A DNA stretch of 64,000 nucleotides from Alphaproteobacteria bacterium AO1-B (GCA_001890945.1 MLAX01000005.1:434001-498000); one strand, 5' to 3'. Positions 1-9,381 are shown, counted from the first letter of the stretch. Made by a program: numbers and translations. Notes: generated by a model from the sequence alone, not told the origin.

Positions 1-870
1 GTGCCGGAACCCGATCCCGATTATCTTTTCGACCGGGCAACGACCCTGGCGATCTTGGCGGGTTTTGCGCATAACCGCCGCGTGATGGTGACCGGCTACC
101 ACGGGACGGGCAAATCGACGCACATCGAGCAGGTTGCCTCGCGTCTGAATTGGCCGTGTATCCGGGTCAATCTCGACAGTCACATCTCGCGTATCGACCT
201 GGTCGGCAAAGACGCGATCGTTCTGAAGGACGGTCAGCAAGTCACCGAATTCAAGGACGGCATTCTGCCGTGGGCCTATCAGCACAATGTTGCGCTGGTG
301 TTCGACGAATACGACGCCGGCCGTCCGGACGTGATGTTCGTAATCCAGCGGATCCTGGAGTCCTCGGGCCGCTTGACGCTTCTCGATCAAAGCCGGGTCA
401 TCCGTCCGCATGCCGCCTTCCGGCTGTTCGCAACAGCGAATACGGTCGGCCTCGGCGACACTTCCGGTCTTTACCACGGCACGCAGCAGATCAACCAGGC
501 ACAGATGGACCGCTGGTCGATCGTCACCACGCTGAACTATCTGCCGCACGACAATGAAGTCGACATTGTTCTGTCGAAAGCCAAACACTTCCAGAATGAT
601 GAAGGCCGGAACACTGTTTCCAAGATGGTTCGTCTTGCGGACATGACCCGGAACGCGTTCATCAATGGGGATCTTTCCACTGTGATGAGCCCCCGGACGG
701 TGATCACATGGGCGGAAAACGCGGAAATCTTTGGTGATGTTGGCTTCTCCTTCCGCTTGACCTTCCTGAACAAGTGCGACGACATGGAACAGTCGCTTGT
801 GGCAGAGTTCTATCAACGCTGCTTCGGTGAGGATTTGCCGGAATCCGCTGTTAACGTTGTAATGAGCTGA
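1..870 (+). CDS. cobS: CobS, cobaltochelatase AAA+ subunit (5' end cut off)
   Basis: ATPase subunit of the aerobic cobaltochelatase, which with CobT and CobN inserts Co2+ into hydrogenobyrinic acid a,c-diamide during B12 synthesis. The visible 289 residues show a Walker A motif GYHGTGKST (residues 32-40) and Walker B ALVFDEYD (98-105), followed by the AAA+ body. CobS proteins are usually about 330 residues, and the first visible residues (PDPDYLFDR) match an internal part of the family, so about 40 N-terminal codons lie left of the window. The GTG at base 1 is probably not the start. It is followed 7 bp later by cobT, the usual gene order. Confidence 0.95.
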   Translation: MPEPDPDYLFDRATTLAILAGFAHNRRVMVTGYHGTGKSTHIEQVASRLNWPCIRVNLDSHISRIDLVGKDAIVLKDGQQVTEFKDGILPWAYQHNVALVFDEYDAGRPDVMFVIQRILESSGRLTLLDQSRVIRPHAAFRLFATANTVGLGDTSGLYHGTQQINQAQMDRWSIVTTLNYLPHDNEVDIVLSKAKHFQNDEGRNTVSKMVRLADMTRNAFINGDLSTVMSPRTVITWAENAEIFGDVGFSFRLTFLNKCDDMEQSLVAEFYQRCFGEDLPESAVNVVMS

Positions 871-877
871 GGTCCCT

Positions 878-2794
878 ATGGCGCCGCGGCCAGGTAGCAA
901 CTCTCTTCCGGGCAACAAGCCCGCCCCCACGACGGAACCGCTGAAACAGTCCGTCGCTGGAACCATGCGGGCGATATCGGGCGAGGCGGAGCTGGAAGTC
1001 ACATTTTCCGGCGACCGGCCGGGCTTGTCGGGCCTGTCCGCCCGCTTGCCTGAGCCGTCCCGTAAGCTGAATGCGCATGAGGTCGCGGTCACACGCGGGC
1101 TCTCGGATTCCATGGCGCTCAAGATTGCCTGTCACGACAAGGCTGTTCACGCCAAAAACATGCCCCAAGGCATGGATGCACGGGCGATCTTCGAAGCTGT
1201 TGAGCAAGCGCGCTGTGAAGCGGTCGGTGCCCGCCGGATGCAGGGTGTAGCCGACAACCTGGCCGTGATGCTCAACGACAAGTACCGCAAGTCGGGCGCG
1301 CCGGACATCGCGAGCCGGGAAGAAGCCCCGCTTCAAGATGCTCTGTCGCTGATCGTGCGCGAACGCCTCACTGGTGCTCAGCCGCCGGAAAGTGCCGCCA
1401 AGCTTGTCGACATGTGGCGCGACTGGGTGGAAAGCAAGGCCGGCGCGGAGCTTGACAGCCTCGAAGCCGAGGTTGAGGACCAAAACGGATTTGCCTCGCG
1501 TTTGCGCGATGTTTTGAAATCTCTCGATATGGCGGATGAGCTCGGAGAACAGGACGAAGACCTGGATCCCGATCAGAACGAAGACGCCGGCAACAACGAC
1601 GAGGCCGAAACCGGGGAGGACACCGAAGACGACAGCGGTGAGCAGGAAGCTGCGCCTCAGGAAATGGAACTTTCCGGGGAAGAGCAGGACGCCGGTGACA
1701 CGGAAGCCTCTGAAGCCGACTTCGACCAGATGGTCGACCAGGATATGGCTGACGATTCCGAAGAAGCCGGCGAGAGTGACCGGCAGGATCACCCGTTCTC
1801 CAACAAGCCGCCGGAATCCGATTATCGGGTGTTCACGACCCAGTTCGATGAAACGATCACGGCCGAAGAGCTGTGTGACACCGCCGAGCTGGATCGCTTG
1901 CGCGGGTTCCTCGACAAGCAGCTGACCCATCTGCAAGGGGCCGTGGCCCGCCTTGCCAACCGGTTACAGCGCAAGTTGATGGCCCAGCAGAACCGGGCCT
2001 GGGATTTTGACCTTGAAGAAGGTCTTCTGGACACTGCGCGCCTGACCCGAGCTGTGACCGACCCGATGGCACCTCTGGCGTTCAAGCAAGAGCGGGATAC
2101 CAACTTCCGGGACACCGTCGTCACGCTGCTTCTGGACAACTCCGGCTCCATGCGCGGCCGGCCGATCACGGTGGCGGCCACCTGTGCCGACATTCTTGCG
2201 CGGACGCTGGAACGGTGCGGCGTGAAAGTCGAAATTCTCGGCTTCACCACGAAAGCCTGGAAGGGCGGTCAGTCGCGCGAAAGCTGGATTGGCGCGGGCA
2301 AACCGCCAACACCGGGCCGGCTGAATGATCTACGGCATATCATCTACAAGTCCGCTGATGCGCCCTGGCGGCGTGCCCGGCGCAATCTCGGCTTGATGAT
2401 GCGCGAGGGCCTCCTGAAAGAGAACATCGATGGGGAGGCGCTGCTCTGGGCGCATGACCGGTTGATGGCCCGGCCGGAACAACGCCGCATCCTTATGATG
2501 ATCTCCGATGGTGCGCCGGTTGATGACACGACCTTATCGGTCAATCCGGGCAACTATCTGGAGCGTCACCTGCGCCATGTGATCGAGGACATTGAAACGC
2601 GGTCACCGGTAGAGCTGATTGCTATCGGCATTGGCCACGACGTGACACGCTACTATCGCCGGGCTGTCACCATCGTCGACGCAGAAGAGCTTGCCGGGGC
2701 CATGACCGATCAGCTCGCCGACCTCTTTGACGACGAGGTCCAGATGGCGGCGCAATTCGGCAGAGGCCGCCAGCGCCGGGCTGGACGCAGGTGA
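878..2794 (+). CDS. cobT: CobT, cobaltochelatase VWA subunit
   Basis: Partner of CobS in the aerobic cobaltochelatase; the CobS/CobT chaperone-like complex drives cobalt insertion by CobN in the cytoplasm. The 638-residue protein has the family layout: an N-terminal helical region, a very acidic Asp/Glu-rich linker (about residues 220-310), and a C-terminal von Willebrand A domain whose MIDAS motif DNSGS is at residues 420-424. The length is normal for CobT. The gene starts 7 bp after cobS and its stop codon abuts the start of the next gene, so the three are probably co-transcribed. No cobN is visible in the window. Confidence 0.95.
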   Translation: MAPRPGSNSLPGNKPAPTTEPLKQSVAGTMRAISGEAELEVTFSGDRPGLSGLSARLPEPSRKLNAHEVAVTRGLSDSMALKIACHDKAVHAKNMPQGMDARAIFEAVEQARCEAVGARRMQGVADNLAVMLNDKYRKSGAPDIASREEAPLQDALSLIVRERLTGAQPPESAAKLVDMWRDWVESKAGAELDSLEAEVEDQNGFASRLRDVLKSLDMADELGEQDEDLDPDQNEDAGNNDEAETGEDTEDDSGEQEAAPQEMELSGEEQDAGDTEASEADFDQMVDQDMADDSEEAGESDRQDHPFSNKPPESDYRVFTTQFDETITAEELCDTAELDRLRGFLDKQLTHLQGAVARLANRLQRKLMAQQNRAWDFDLEEGLLDTARLTRAVTDPMAPLAFKQERDTNFRDTVVTLLLDNSGSMRGRPITVAATCADILARTLERCGVKVEILGFTTKAWKGGQSRESWIGAGKPPTPGRLNDLRHIIYKSADAPWRRARRNLGLMMREGLLKENIDGEALLWAHDRLMARPEQRRILMMISDGAPVDDTTLSVNPGNYLERHLRHVIEDIETRSPVELIAIGIGHDVTRYYRRAVTIVDAEELAGAMTDQLADLFDDEVQMAAQFGRGRQRRAGRR

Positions 2795-3844
2795 GTGAGC
2801 GATGAGGGCATGACCGCTTTCTTCTCCAGGATTATCGGAACCGCTGCAGCCGGACTGGCTGCAGCGGTTCTGTTGTTTTCCGCACCCGTGTCGGCCGAAG
2901 GTCTCCTGGATGAGGCAAAACAGGTCGGGGTGAAGACACGGGCGATTGAGACCTTCCACATAGGCCATTCCGATGCCGTGTTCGGGAAGCTGACGTTTCT
3001 GGGCGGTTTCGAGATCCTGGCGTCCGACCGAAAGACTGGCGGATTGTCCGGAGTGATCAGCCTTGAAAACGGCAATCGCCTGCTGGCGGTCACGGACAAT
3101 GGCCATTGGGTCGCCGCAACGGTCGAGCAAACGGATGAAGGTGTTCCAACTGGGCTGTCGGATCTGCGCTACGCGGTCCTGTTGGGTGCGGATGGAAAGT
3201 CACTCAGAGCCCGCTGGGGACATGACACCGAGGCGCTGACCCTCAATGCCACCGGCATTTATGTGTCTGCAGAGCGCAATCACGCGGTTTATCATTATGA
3301 GTGGCCGCTCCTGACCGGGGATGAAAGAATGCTCGGCCAGCTGGCCTTGCCGAAGGCGCTGGACAGATTGCCGGGCAACACGGGCATTGAAGCGTTGGCT
3401 GCAGGACCGGCAGGTGGTCCTCTTGATGGCAAGCTGATCGCGATCAGCGAAACAACACCCAGCGATGAACACGATTTCCTGGGGTTTGTCCTTGGTCCGG
3501 ACGGTGCTGAAGAGTTCTCTATCAAACGCCATGACCGCTTTGATGTGACAGATGCTGCATTCTTGCCCGACGGAGACCTTCTCCTGATGGAGCGGCGCTT
3601 CAATATGAAAGACCTGATTGGTCTCAGGTTGCGGCGGCTTCCAGGCAGCGATCTCAAGGCAGGGGCTGTCTTGGACGGGGAAATCCTTCTGGAGGCGGAC
3701 TTCAATTACCAGATCGATAACATGGAAGCCCTGGCCGTTCACCAGAATGCGGCCGGTGAAACCATCCTGACACTTTTGTCCGACAACAACCGCTCGCTGC
3801 TGCAACGCACCCTGCTTTTGCGCTTCCGTTTGAATGAACAATAA
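2795..3844 (+). CDS. Exported phytase-like (esterase-like) protein
   Basis: A 349-residue protein with an N-terminal signal peptide (hydrophobic core AAAGLAAAVLLF, cleavage probably after PVSA) and a body resembling the phytase-like/esterase-like beta-propeller family (PF13449): repeated strands with phrases such as GGLSGV, LAVTDNGHW, NTGIEALA and DNMEALAV. The real substrate is unknown; the family name does not prove phytase activity. The start is either GTG 2795, directly after the cobT stop, or ATG 2810. It is probably read from the cobST transcript, a common arrangement in related bacteria, with no obvious role in B12 synthesis. A hairpin terminator follows, but its U-tract faces the opposite strand. 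Confidence 0.8.
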   Translation: MSDEGMTAFFSRIIGTAAAGLAAAVLLFSAPVSAEGLLDEAKQVGVKTRAIETFHIGHSDAVFGKLTFLGGFEILASDRKTGGLSGVISLENGNRLLAVTDNGHWVAATVEQTDEGVPTGLSDLRYAVLLGADGKSLRARWGHDTEALTLNATGIYVSAERNHAVYHYEWPLLTGDERMLGQLALPKALDRLPGNTGIEALAAGPAGGPLDGKLIAISETTPSDEHDFLGFVLGPDGAEEFSIKRHDRFDVTDAAFLPDGDLLLMERRFNMKDLIGLRLRRLPGSDLKAGAVLDGEILLEADFNYQIDNMEALAVHQNAAGETILTLLSDNNRSLLQRTLLLRFRLNEQ

Positions 3845-3868
3845 AAAAGGCGCCGCAATGGGCGCCTT
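3843..3868 (-). terminator. Rho-independent terminator for the rpmB-yhhQ unit
   Basis: Perfect inverted repeat AAGGCGCC (3847-3854) and GGCGCCTT (3861-3868) with a 6-nt loop. Read on the minus strand the hairpin is followed by six T residues, so it best terminates the queuosine-precursor transporter gene. It lies between two convergent genes and may partly act on both strands. Confidence 0.8.
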
Positions 3869-3892
3869 ATGAGATTTCTATTGGGCGTGGCC

Positions 3893-4579
3893 TTAGGCGG
3901 CTGATCCGTTTGGCTGCGGCTGGACCATGTTCAGCACGATCCGGTACGGTGCAAGCAGTGCAATAGCGACCAGCATCTTCACCATGAAGTCACCAACCGC
4001 CAGCGAAGCCCACAGCGGGACCTGGAAAGCATCGGCAACCCCGAGGAACGGAACCGGGAACGCAAGCGAGCCGTCTTCCATGCCAAAGCTGACATCGATA
4101 AAGGCGAAGGCCGCGGCAAAGGCAATCCCGAAGAACAGTAGGGTGTCGATCATGGAGCCGATCAGTGATGAGGCGATCGGTGCTTTCCACCAGGTCAAGC
4201 GGCGGAGTCGATCGAAAATCGTCACGTCGAGCAGTTGAGCAACAAGAAACGCTGTTCCTGAGGCGACGAGAATCCGAGGGGTCGTGAAGGCTTCATCAAA
4301 CGTCCAGAACACCATCGGGACAACAATCGCAATCACAAAACCGGTGAGAACGACTTTCCGGGCTGCGGACGGGCCAAAGCGCCGGTTCGTCAGGTCGGTG
4401 ACGAGAAACGCGATCGGATAGGTGAAGGCGCCCCACGTAAGCAAGTCTGCCAGATTAACTCCGGCCAGCGTGTGCTCGACTGGGAACTGGACCAAAAAAT
4501 TCGAGGCCACAACGACAATCGCCATCGCGAAGACCGCGATGGCGAGATCGGCCACGGAGAAACTCCGGGTTTTTTCCAT
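3893..4579 (-). CDS. yhhQ: Queuosine precursor transporter, YhhQ/VUT family
   Basis: Integral membrane protein of 228 residues with about six hydrophobic segments and family signatures: a conserved FTYPIAFLVTDLTNRRFG stretch (about residues 51-68) and the segment SLIGSMIDTLLFF. Members of this vitamin-uptake-related family import preQ0 or preQ1 for queuosine tRNA modification. A ribosome-binding site AAGGGG precedes the ATG. It lies 17 bp downstream of rpmB on the same strand, so is probably read with it; pairing of a tRNA-modification salvage gene with a ribosomal protein gene fits a translation theme. The exact substrate, preQ0 or preQ1, cannot be read from sequence. Confidence 0.87.
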   Translation of the reverse strand: MEKTRSFSVADLAIAVFAMAIVVVASNFLVQFPVEHTLAGVNLADLLTWGAFTYPIAFLVTDLTNRRFGPSAARKVVLTGFVIAIVVPMVFWTFDEAFTTPRILVASGTAFLVAQLLDVTIFDRLRRLTWWKAPIASSLIGSMIDTLLFFGIAFAAAFAFIDVSFGMEDGSLAFPVPFLGVADAFQVPLWASLAVGDFMVKMLVAIALLAPYRIVLNMVQPQPNGSAA

Positions 4580-4596
4580 TTTTGACCCCTTAAGGG

Positions 4597-4893
4597 TTAA
4601 GCAGCAGCAGCTTCTTCCTGCTTACGCTTGATGCTGACTTTGATCTTGCGTGCATTGTCGGAAAGCTCAGCGTCGGAAGCTTTCATCAGGTACGCATCAA
4701 GGCCGCCACGGTGCTCAACAGAACGCAGAGCATGGGCGCTGACTTTCAGCTTGAATGTTTCGCCGAGCGTGTCGCTCATCAGGGACACGTTGCACAGGTT
4801 CGGCAGGAACCGGCGACGGGATTTGTTGTTTGCGTGAGAGACGTTGTTGCCTGTCATCACGTCTTTGCCAGAGAGTTCGCAACGGCGAGCCAT
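4597..4893 (-). CDS. rpmB: 50S ribosomal protein L28
   Basis: Large-subunit ribosomal protein L28, 98 residues, starting MARRCELSGKDV and containing the typical N-terminal region rich in basic residues (NNKSRRRFLPNL). The start was set at ATG 4893 because it matches the universal L28 N terminus and is preceded by AAGGTGA; an upstream in-frame extension to 4947 has no family support. The neighbouring ATG at 4896 is also possible. A good sigma-70 promoter lies about 120 bp upstream, giving a leader of roughly 110 nt. Confidence 0.97.
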   Translation of the reverse strand: MARRCELSGKDVMTGNNVSHANNKSRRRFLPNLCNVSLMSDTLGETFKLKVSAHALRSVEHRGGLDAYLMKASDAELSDNARKIKVSIKRKQEEAAAA

Positions 4894-5013
4894 CATATCA
4901 CCTTTTGTTTTTGTGGCTGGGCCGTTACAGGAACCCAGCAAGACCAACCGGAAGCGGCGCGGACCTGAGGTCCGGCGACATCGTCTCCGGCAATTCTCGG
5001 AAAAAGTTGCCCC

Positions 5014-5042
5014 GCTATAAAGGGAGTGTGCGCGAACGTCAA
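5014..5042 (-). promoter_or_regulatory. Sigma-70 promoter of rpmB
   Basis: On the minus strand TTGACG (5037-5042), a 17-nt spacer and TATAGC (5014-5019) form a near-consensus housekeeping promoter pointing at rpmB. Predicted transcription starts near 5007, leaving a 5' leader of about 110 nt before the L28 start codon. Confidence 0.65.
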
Positions 5043-5233
5043 GACATCTGCGCGCCTTTGATGCGATTCCTTACTTTTATTCCGCATTCGGCAATGTGTT
5101 AACCAGTGAGTTACCAAGATTTAGAAGAATTGACACGGTTCGCAAGGGTGATTTCATGCTATTGTTGACCTAGCGGAACATCCTTGGCGCGGGGGCGCGA
5201 ACGCCGCCGGCAGTGCGGCGCGGAGGTTTTGAA

Positions 5234-6064
5234 GTGATTGGTATAAAGTCAATTGGACGGATGGCAGTTCTGCCGTTTCTGGCAGGAGCTCTCCTGATTA
5301 CTCCGGCGCACGCTAAGAAGAGCACCGTCGGGGGTGTCTATTCCATATCGATTGCCGGGTTCAAGGTTGCTCGAGGGACGCTCTCTCTGGTGATGCAAGG
5401 CAACGCCTATTCGGCAAAGGTCGCGATGGCGCCGGCTGGGATCGGAACACTCTTTTCGACCGGAAAGGGCGGCGCTGAGGCATCCGGCTGGCTTGTAGGC
5501 TCCAAAGTGGTGCCGTCCAAATACCGCATGGCCTCACATGCGGCCAATCTGGATTTCTATGTCAACCTCAACCAGGGCTCGGGCAACATCCGGTCCATGG
5601 AGGTAACACCGCAATTCAAGCCGAATGCGGAGCGCATAAAGGTGACAAACCGCCATCGCCGCAACGCGATGGATCCCCTAAGTGCTGCGTTGATGCCGGT
5701 TCGGCGGGCCAAAGACAGCCTCGGTCCGAAAGCCTGTTCGCGCAAATTGCCGATTTTTGACGGTTGGACCCGGTTCGACATCAAGCTGTCCTACCAGGGC
5801 ACCAAGGAAGTTTCCGGCCGGGGTTATGACGGTCTGGTCGTGGTTTGCAAAGCCAAATGGGTTCCGGTTGCCGGTCACCGTCCATCCAAAGAGTCGGTGA
5901 AGTACATGGCAAAGGCGCCCATGGAGATTTGGCTGGCGCCGATGGGCCGGGACAATGTTCTGGTGCCTTACCGGATTTCGATTGCAACGAAAAATGGCCG
6001 ATTGCTGGTTGAGGCTTCCAAACTCAACATTGATGGCAATGGCAGTGACCGGGCCGCACGATAA
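5234..6064 (+). CDS. Exported DUF3108 protein
   Basis: About 276 residues with a signal peptide (hydrophobic MAVLPFLAGALLI, cleavage after AHA) followed by a DUF3108-type body of unknown function, probably periplasmic or outer-membrane associated. The start was placed at GTG 5234 because a Shine-Dalgarno CGGAGG lies at 5220-5225, eight bases upstream; an upstream start at 5213 would put that site inside the gene. It is divergent from rpmB, an arrangement I recall from related Hyphomicrobiales. A TTGACA at 5130-5135 may be its -35 element, but no convincing -10 was seen. Confidence 0.75.
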   Translation: MIGIKSIGRMAVLPFLAGALLITPAHAKKSTVGGVYSISIAGFKVARGTLSLVMQGNAYSAKVAMAPAGIGTLFSTGKGGAEASGWLVGSKVVPSKYRMASHAANLDFYVNLNQGSGNIRSMEVTPQFKPNAERIKVTNRHRRNAMDPLSAALMPVRRAKDSLGPKACSRKLPIFDGWTRFDIKLSYQGTKEVSGRGYDGLVVVCKAKWVPVAGHRPSKESVKYMAKAPMEIWLAPMGRDNVLVPYRISIATKNGRLLVEASKLNIDGNGSDRAAR

Positions 6065-6299
6065 CTTTATTTCCGGAATCCAACCTCCTACGTCCGATGG
6101 TCTTCTATTGAATGCCAAGCCAGTCTGTTGCAGAAGTTGATCAGGCTGGCGGGATCTGAGTTGCCGGGAAAGCTTGCACCACTTCCCGTCTCTTGATACA
6201 GCCCTCATAACCGTGCCGGTGGGACACCTGTGCTGCCGGCTCTTGATTTTCGGCTCCGTAAAAAGCTGCGGGTCCGACATGTTTCAGGTTAGCGAGTAC

Positions 6300-7259
6300 A
6301 TGCACAGCTATTTGGAATTCGAAAAGCCCGTCGCCGACATCGAAGGCAAGATCCAGGAATTGCGGGCATTGGCCGCAGAAGATGGTGAAGCTGTTCATGT
6401 TGAAAGCGAGATCGACCGGCTGAAAACGAAGTCCGCGCAGACGCTGAAAGACATCTACGCGAAGCTGACACCCTGGCAGAAAACACTGGTGGCCCGTCAT
6501 CCGGACCGGCCGCATGCGATTGAATACATTACCGGTCTGATCGAGGACTTCACACCGCTCGCAGGCGATCGGAACTTCGCTGAAGACCATGCGCTTGTGG
6601 CTGGCATTGGCCGGTTCCGTGGCCAGTCCGTTGCCGTGCTTGGCCAGGAAAAAGGGCACGATACTGAAACCCGGCTGAAACACAACTTCGGCATGGTCCG
6701 CCCGGAAGGCTACCGCAAGGCTGTGCGGGTCATGGAAATGGCTGAGCGTTTCGGTTTGCCGCTAATTTCTTTCGTAGACACATCCGGTGCTTATCCAGGC
6801 CGCGGTGCCGAAGAGCGTGGTCAATCCGAGGCTATTGCCCGGTCGACGGATGCCGGCCTTGGGCTTGGAACGCCGTCTGTTGCCGTGGTGATCGGTGAGG
6901 GCGGCTCAGGTGGGGCGATCGCAGTTGCCACGGCCAACAAGGTCTTGATGATGGAACATGCCATCTATTCGGTGATTTCGCCGGAAGGGGCGGCATCCAT
7001 CTTGTGGCGTGACAGCGCAAAGGCTCAGGACGCAGCAACAGCTCTCAAGATCACAGCTCAGGATTTGAAACAGCTGGGTGTCATCGACAGCATTGTCGAT
7101 GAACCGGTTGGCGGCGCGCATCGTGCTCGTGAGATTGTCATCGACACCGCCGGATCCGCGATCGAGGAAGAGTTGAAGCAACTGGCGGGACTGAGCGCCG
7201 ATCAGCTGCGCAAGCAGCGGCGCGAGAAGTTCATCGCTATTGGCCGGACGCTCTCCTGA
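6300..7259 (+). CDS. accA: Acetyl-CoA carboxylase carboxyltransferase subunit alpha
   Basis: Alpha subunit of the carboxyltransferase that moves the carboxyl group from carboxybiotin to acetyl-CoA, the first step of fatty acid synthesis. Family signatures include FVDTSGAYPGRGAEERGQ and GEGGSGGAIA, with C-terminal SPEGAASILWRD. The start was set at ATG 6300 (MHSYLEFEKP), which gives 319 residues, the normal length, and matches relatives; ATG 6279 (MFQVSEY) is a possible alternative. It is monocistronic here, ended by a clear hairpin terminator. Confidence 0.96.
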   Translation: MHSYLEFEKPVADIEGKIQELRALAAEDGEAVHVESEIDRLKTKSAQTLKDIYAKLTPWQKTLVARHPDRPHAIEYITGLIEDFTPLAGDRNFAEDHALVAGIGRFRGQSVAVLGQEKGHDTETRLKHNFGMVRPEGYRKAVRVMEMAERFGLPLISFVDTSGAYPGRGAEERGQSEAIARSTDAGLGLGTPSVAVVIGEGGSGGAIAVATANKVLMMEHAIYSVISPEGAASILWRDSAKAQDAATALKITAQDLKQLGVIDSIVDEPVGGAHRAREIVIDTAGSAIEEELKQLAGLSADQLRKQRREKFIAIGRTLS

Positions 7260-7286
7260 TCCGTCTTTTCTGACGAGATTTTGATG

Positions 7287-7310
7287 AAAGGCCGCCACTT
7301 GGCGGCTTTT
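7287..7310 (+). terminator. Rho-independent terminator of accA
   Basis: GCCGCC (7291-7296), loop ACTT, GGCGGC (7301-7306), flanked by AAAG and TTTT that extend the stem, 30 bp after the accA stop codon. Confidence 0.8.
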
Positions 7311-7533
7311 CGCCATTGTGTGGCCAGATTCTGCCGTCACTGAGGCAGAACTGCGAAAAGAGCCAGCGGGATAGCTGTGTTTATCACCGGATTGTGGTTC
7401 GCTGCCTTTCTGCAGATACAGTAACGTATCATCAACCATCCTTGCCTAGCTTGGTCTTTGGGGGCGAGATGGGAGTTTTGGCCAGCCGATACGCAAACGG
7501 CTGAACAAGATCCGATCAGTTTGGGACAGGTAT

Positions 7534-8766
7534 ATGATCTTCGGGCGTTTCTCGTCTTCAGCGGAAAACCGGCAGGCGGACCATCAACGCATGCATAAAC
7601 GTGCGTACACCCGTGTTGCAGCCGTTCTCTTGGCCGGCGTGCTGGTCGGATGCCAAGCCGACGACTTTGCTTCTGGTCCCAACAAGCACAAAGCTCCTGT
7701 GAGCGCGTCCATCAAGCGCAAGATGGCCGACCTCAACATGCCGTCCACGTCACCGATCATGATCCGGATTTTCAAGGAAGAATCCGAACTGGAGGTCTGG
7801 AAGCAGACGCGGACGGGTAAATTCAAGCTCCTGGAAGAGTTCGAGATCTGCAAATGGTCCGGCAAACTTGGACCGAAATTCAAGGAAGGTGACCGTCAGG
7901 CCCCGGAAGGCTTTTATGAAGTGACGCCGGCCTTGATGAACCCGAACTCCAGTTACCATCTGGCGTTCAATCTCGGGTTCCCAAACCGGTATGACCAGGC
8001 CCACGGGCGCACCGGCTCCCATCTGATGGTTCACGGCGCGTGTTCTTCGCGCGGCTGCTACGCCATGACCGATGAACAGGTTCAGGATATCTACGCGCTG
8101 GCCCGCGACAGCTTCAAGGGCGGGGCGCGGTCGTTCCAGGTACAGGCGTTCCCGTTCCGGATGACACCAGAAAACCTGGCAAAGCATCACGACAGTGAGC
8201 ACTTGGCATTCTGGAAGATGCTCAAGACCGGATATGATCATTTCGAAGTGACCAACACACCTCCGGCAATCTCTGTCTGCGAAAAGAAATACGTCTTTGA
8301 TGCAACCCCGTTGGTTGATGGGGTGCCGTTCCGTGCCAGTGCAAAATGTCCGGCTTATGAAGTCAGCCCGCGTATTGCCATGGCGGTTGCGGCCAAGCAG
8401 AACCGCGACAGCGAAAAGTTTGAGACCATCGTGGCCCGGCTTGATGCCCGCGAAGAACGCAAGCAGCGGTGGGAAGACCGGCAAAGCCAGATTGCCGAAG
8501 TCCTGAGCTTCGGCGATGAGGGTACGGAAGACACCGTCGCCGCCGCATCAGAAGCTGCACCTGCAGAGACGCCACCAACGGCCGTCGCAAATGCCGAGTC
8601 TCCGGCGGAAAATCAGCCGGTGGAAGCCGCCTTCGCGGCCAACAATGAAAGCCGGACGAGTTCCACAGCCAACTTCTTCAAGCGCTGGGTGCCTTTCGGA
8701 CCCAAGGCTGCAGAAGCTGGTGTTGGTCCGATCGCGACCGATGTGGTGCCGGCTCAAAAACCCTAA
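7534..8766 (+). CDS. L,D-transpeptidase (YkuD) family lipoprotein
   Basis: A 410-residue envelope protein. Residues 25-40 form a lipoprotein signal ending in LVGC (lipidated Cys40). The YkuD catalytic domain spans roughly 72-200 and carries the active-site pattern HLMVHGACSSRGCYAM with His168 and nucleophile Cys175. Such enzymes form 3-3 peptidoglycan crosslinks or attach lipoproteins to murein. The C-terminal 100 residues are Ala/Glu/Pro-rich and probably disordered. The gene is alone between the accA terminator and a convergent HD-domain gene, which ends 9 bp away. Crosslinking versus protein attachment cannot be told apart. Confidence 0.88.
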   Translation: MIFGRFSSSAENRQADHQRMHKRAYTRVAAVLLAGVLVGCQADDFASGPNKHKAPVSASIKRKMADLNMPSTSPIMIRIFKEESELEVWKQTRTGKFKLLEEFEICKWSGKLGPKFKEGDRQAPEGFYEVTPALMNPNSSYHLAFNLGFPNRYDQAHGRTGSHLMVHGACSSRGCYAMTDEQVQDIYALARDSFKGGARSFQVQAFPFRMTPENLAKHHDSEHLAFWKMLKTGYDHFEVTNTPPAISVCEKKYVFDATPLVDGVPFRASAKCPAYEVSPRIAMAVAAKQNRDSEKFETIVARLDAREERKQRWEDRQSQIAEVLSFGDEGTEDTVAAASEAAPAETPPTAVANAESPAENQPVEAAFAANNESRTSSTANFFKRWVPFGPKAAEAGVGPIATDVVPAQKP

Positions 8767-8775
8767 AAATCGCCC

Positions 8776-9381
8776 CTATTTGGCGAGCTTGGGCAGCCCG
8801 GTAGAAACACCCTGCCGGATGACGGCAGGATCATAGGCCTTGCGGCCAAAGACCTCGCGCACCATCGGCTCGAAAGTCTCCAGCGGTTCGCTGTTGTAGT
8901 CCGGATCGAAGGACGCCTGATCCCAACGCTCGCAGAAATCCGCGCACGCCTTGAAGTGCGGGTGGTCCTTGAACTGGTCGCGGGCGTTTTCATCCCAGTT
9001 GTAGTGCTTAGCGTAATAAAGCATCTGGAAGATGCCATGATGTTCAACCACCCAAGCTACCTCGTCGCGCACGAATGGGCGGATAACTTCGGCGGAAAAC
9101 CGGTCGTGGTTCTGCGGTGCCAAGCCGTCACCGATGTCATGCAGGAGGGCACCGACCACCCAGTCGATGTCGGCGCCTTCCCGGAGCGCTCGGGTTGCTG
9201 ATTGCAGGCCGTGCTCCATCCGGGTGATCTTGTAGCCCGTCATGGTGTCCTCGCCCTGCCGTTTTAGCTCGGCAAGGATCCGCTCTGCTGTTGCAGCATG
9301 AAACGGCTTTTCGGCCTCCGCCAGAAGATCGTAATCTTCCTTAGTGCCGTCCTTCATCTGCGTGAAAGAGACCGTTTTCAT
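8776..9381 (-). CDS. HD-domain metal-dependent protein
   Basis: A 201-residue protein with an HD-superfamily fold signature: His57 (MEHGLQ), His81-Asp82 (LLHDIGDG), His92, His114/115 (EHHG) and acidic residues near 154-159. The single compact domain and metal-ligand spacing resemble the group containing the diiron oxygenase PhnZ as well as ordinary phosphohydrolases. No phosphonate genes are nearby, so the substrate is unknown and hydrolase or oxygenase chemistry are both possible. It is transcribed towards the L,D-transpeptidase gene and lies 65 bp downstream of mch on the same strand. Confidence 0.75.
   Translation of the reverse strand: MKTVSFTQMKDGTKEDYDLLAEAEKPFHAATAERILAELKRQGEDTMTGYKITRMEHGLQSATRALREGADIDWVVGALLHDIGDGLAPQNHDRFSAEVIRPFVRDEVAWVVEHHGIFQMLYYAKHYNWDENARDQFKDHPHFKACADFCERWDQASFDPDYNSEPLETFEPMVREVFGRKAYDPAVIRQGVSTGLPKLAK

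Noticed and set aside
851..1936. 361-codon open frame antisense to cobT
   Set aside because: It mirrors the codon bias of cobT, has no recognisable domain and no ribosome-binding site. Similar long antisense frames opposite typA (14340-15605), the HlyD/OMF genes (22377-23948) and the YciI-EVE-methyltransferase genes (59001-60464) were rejected for the same reason.
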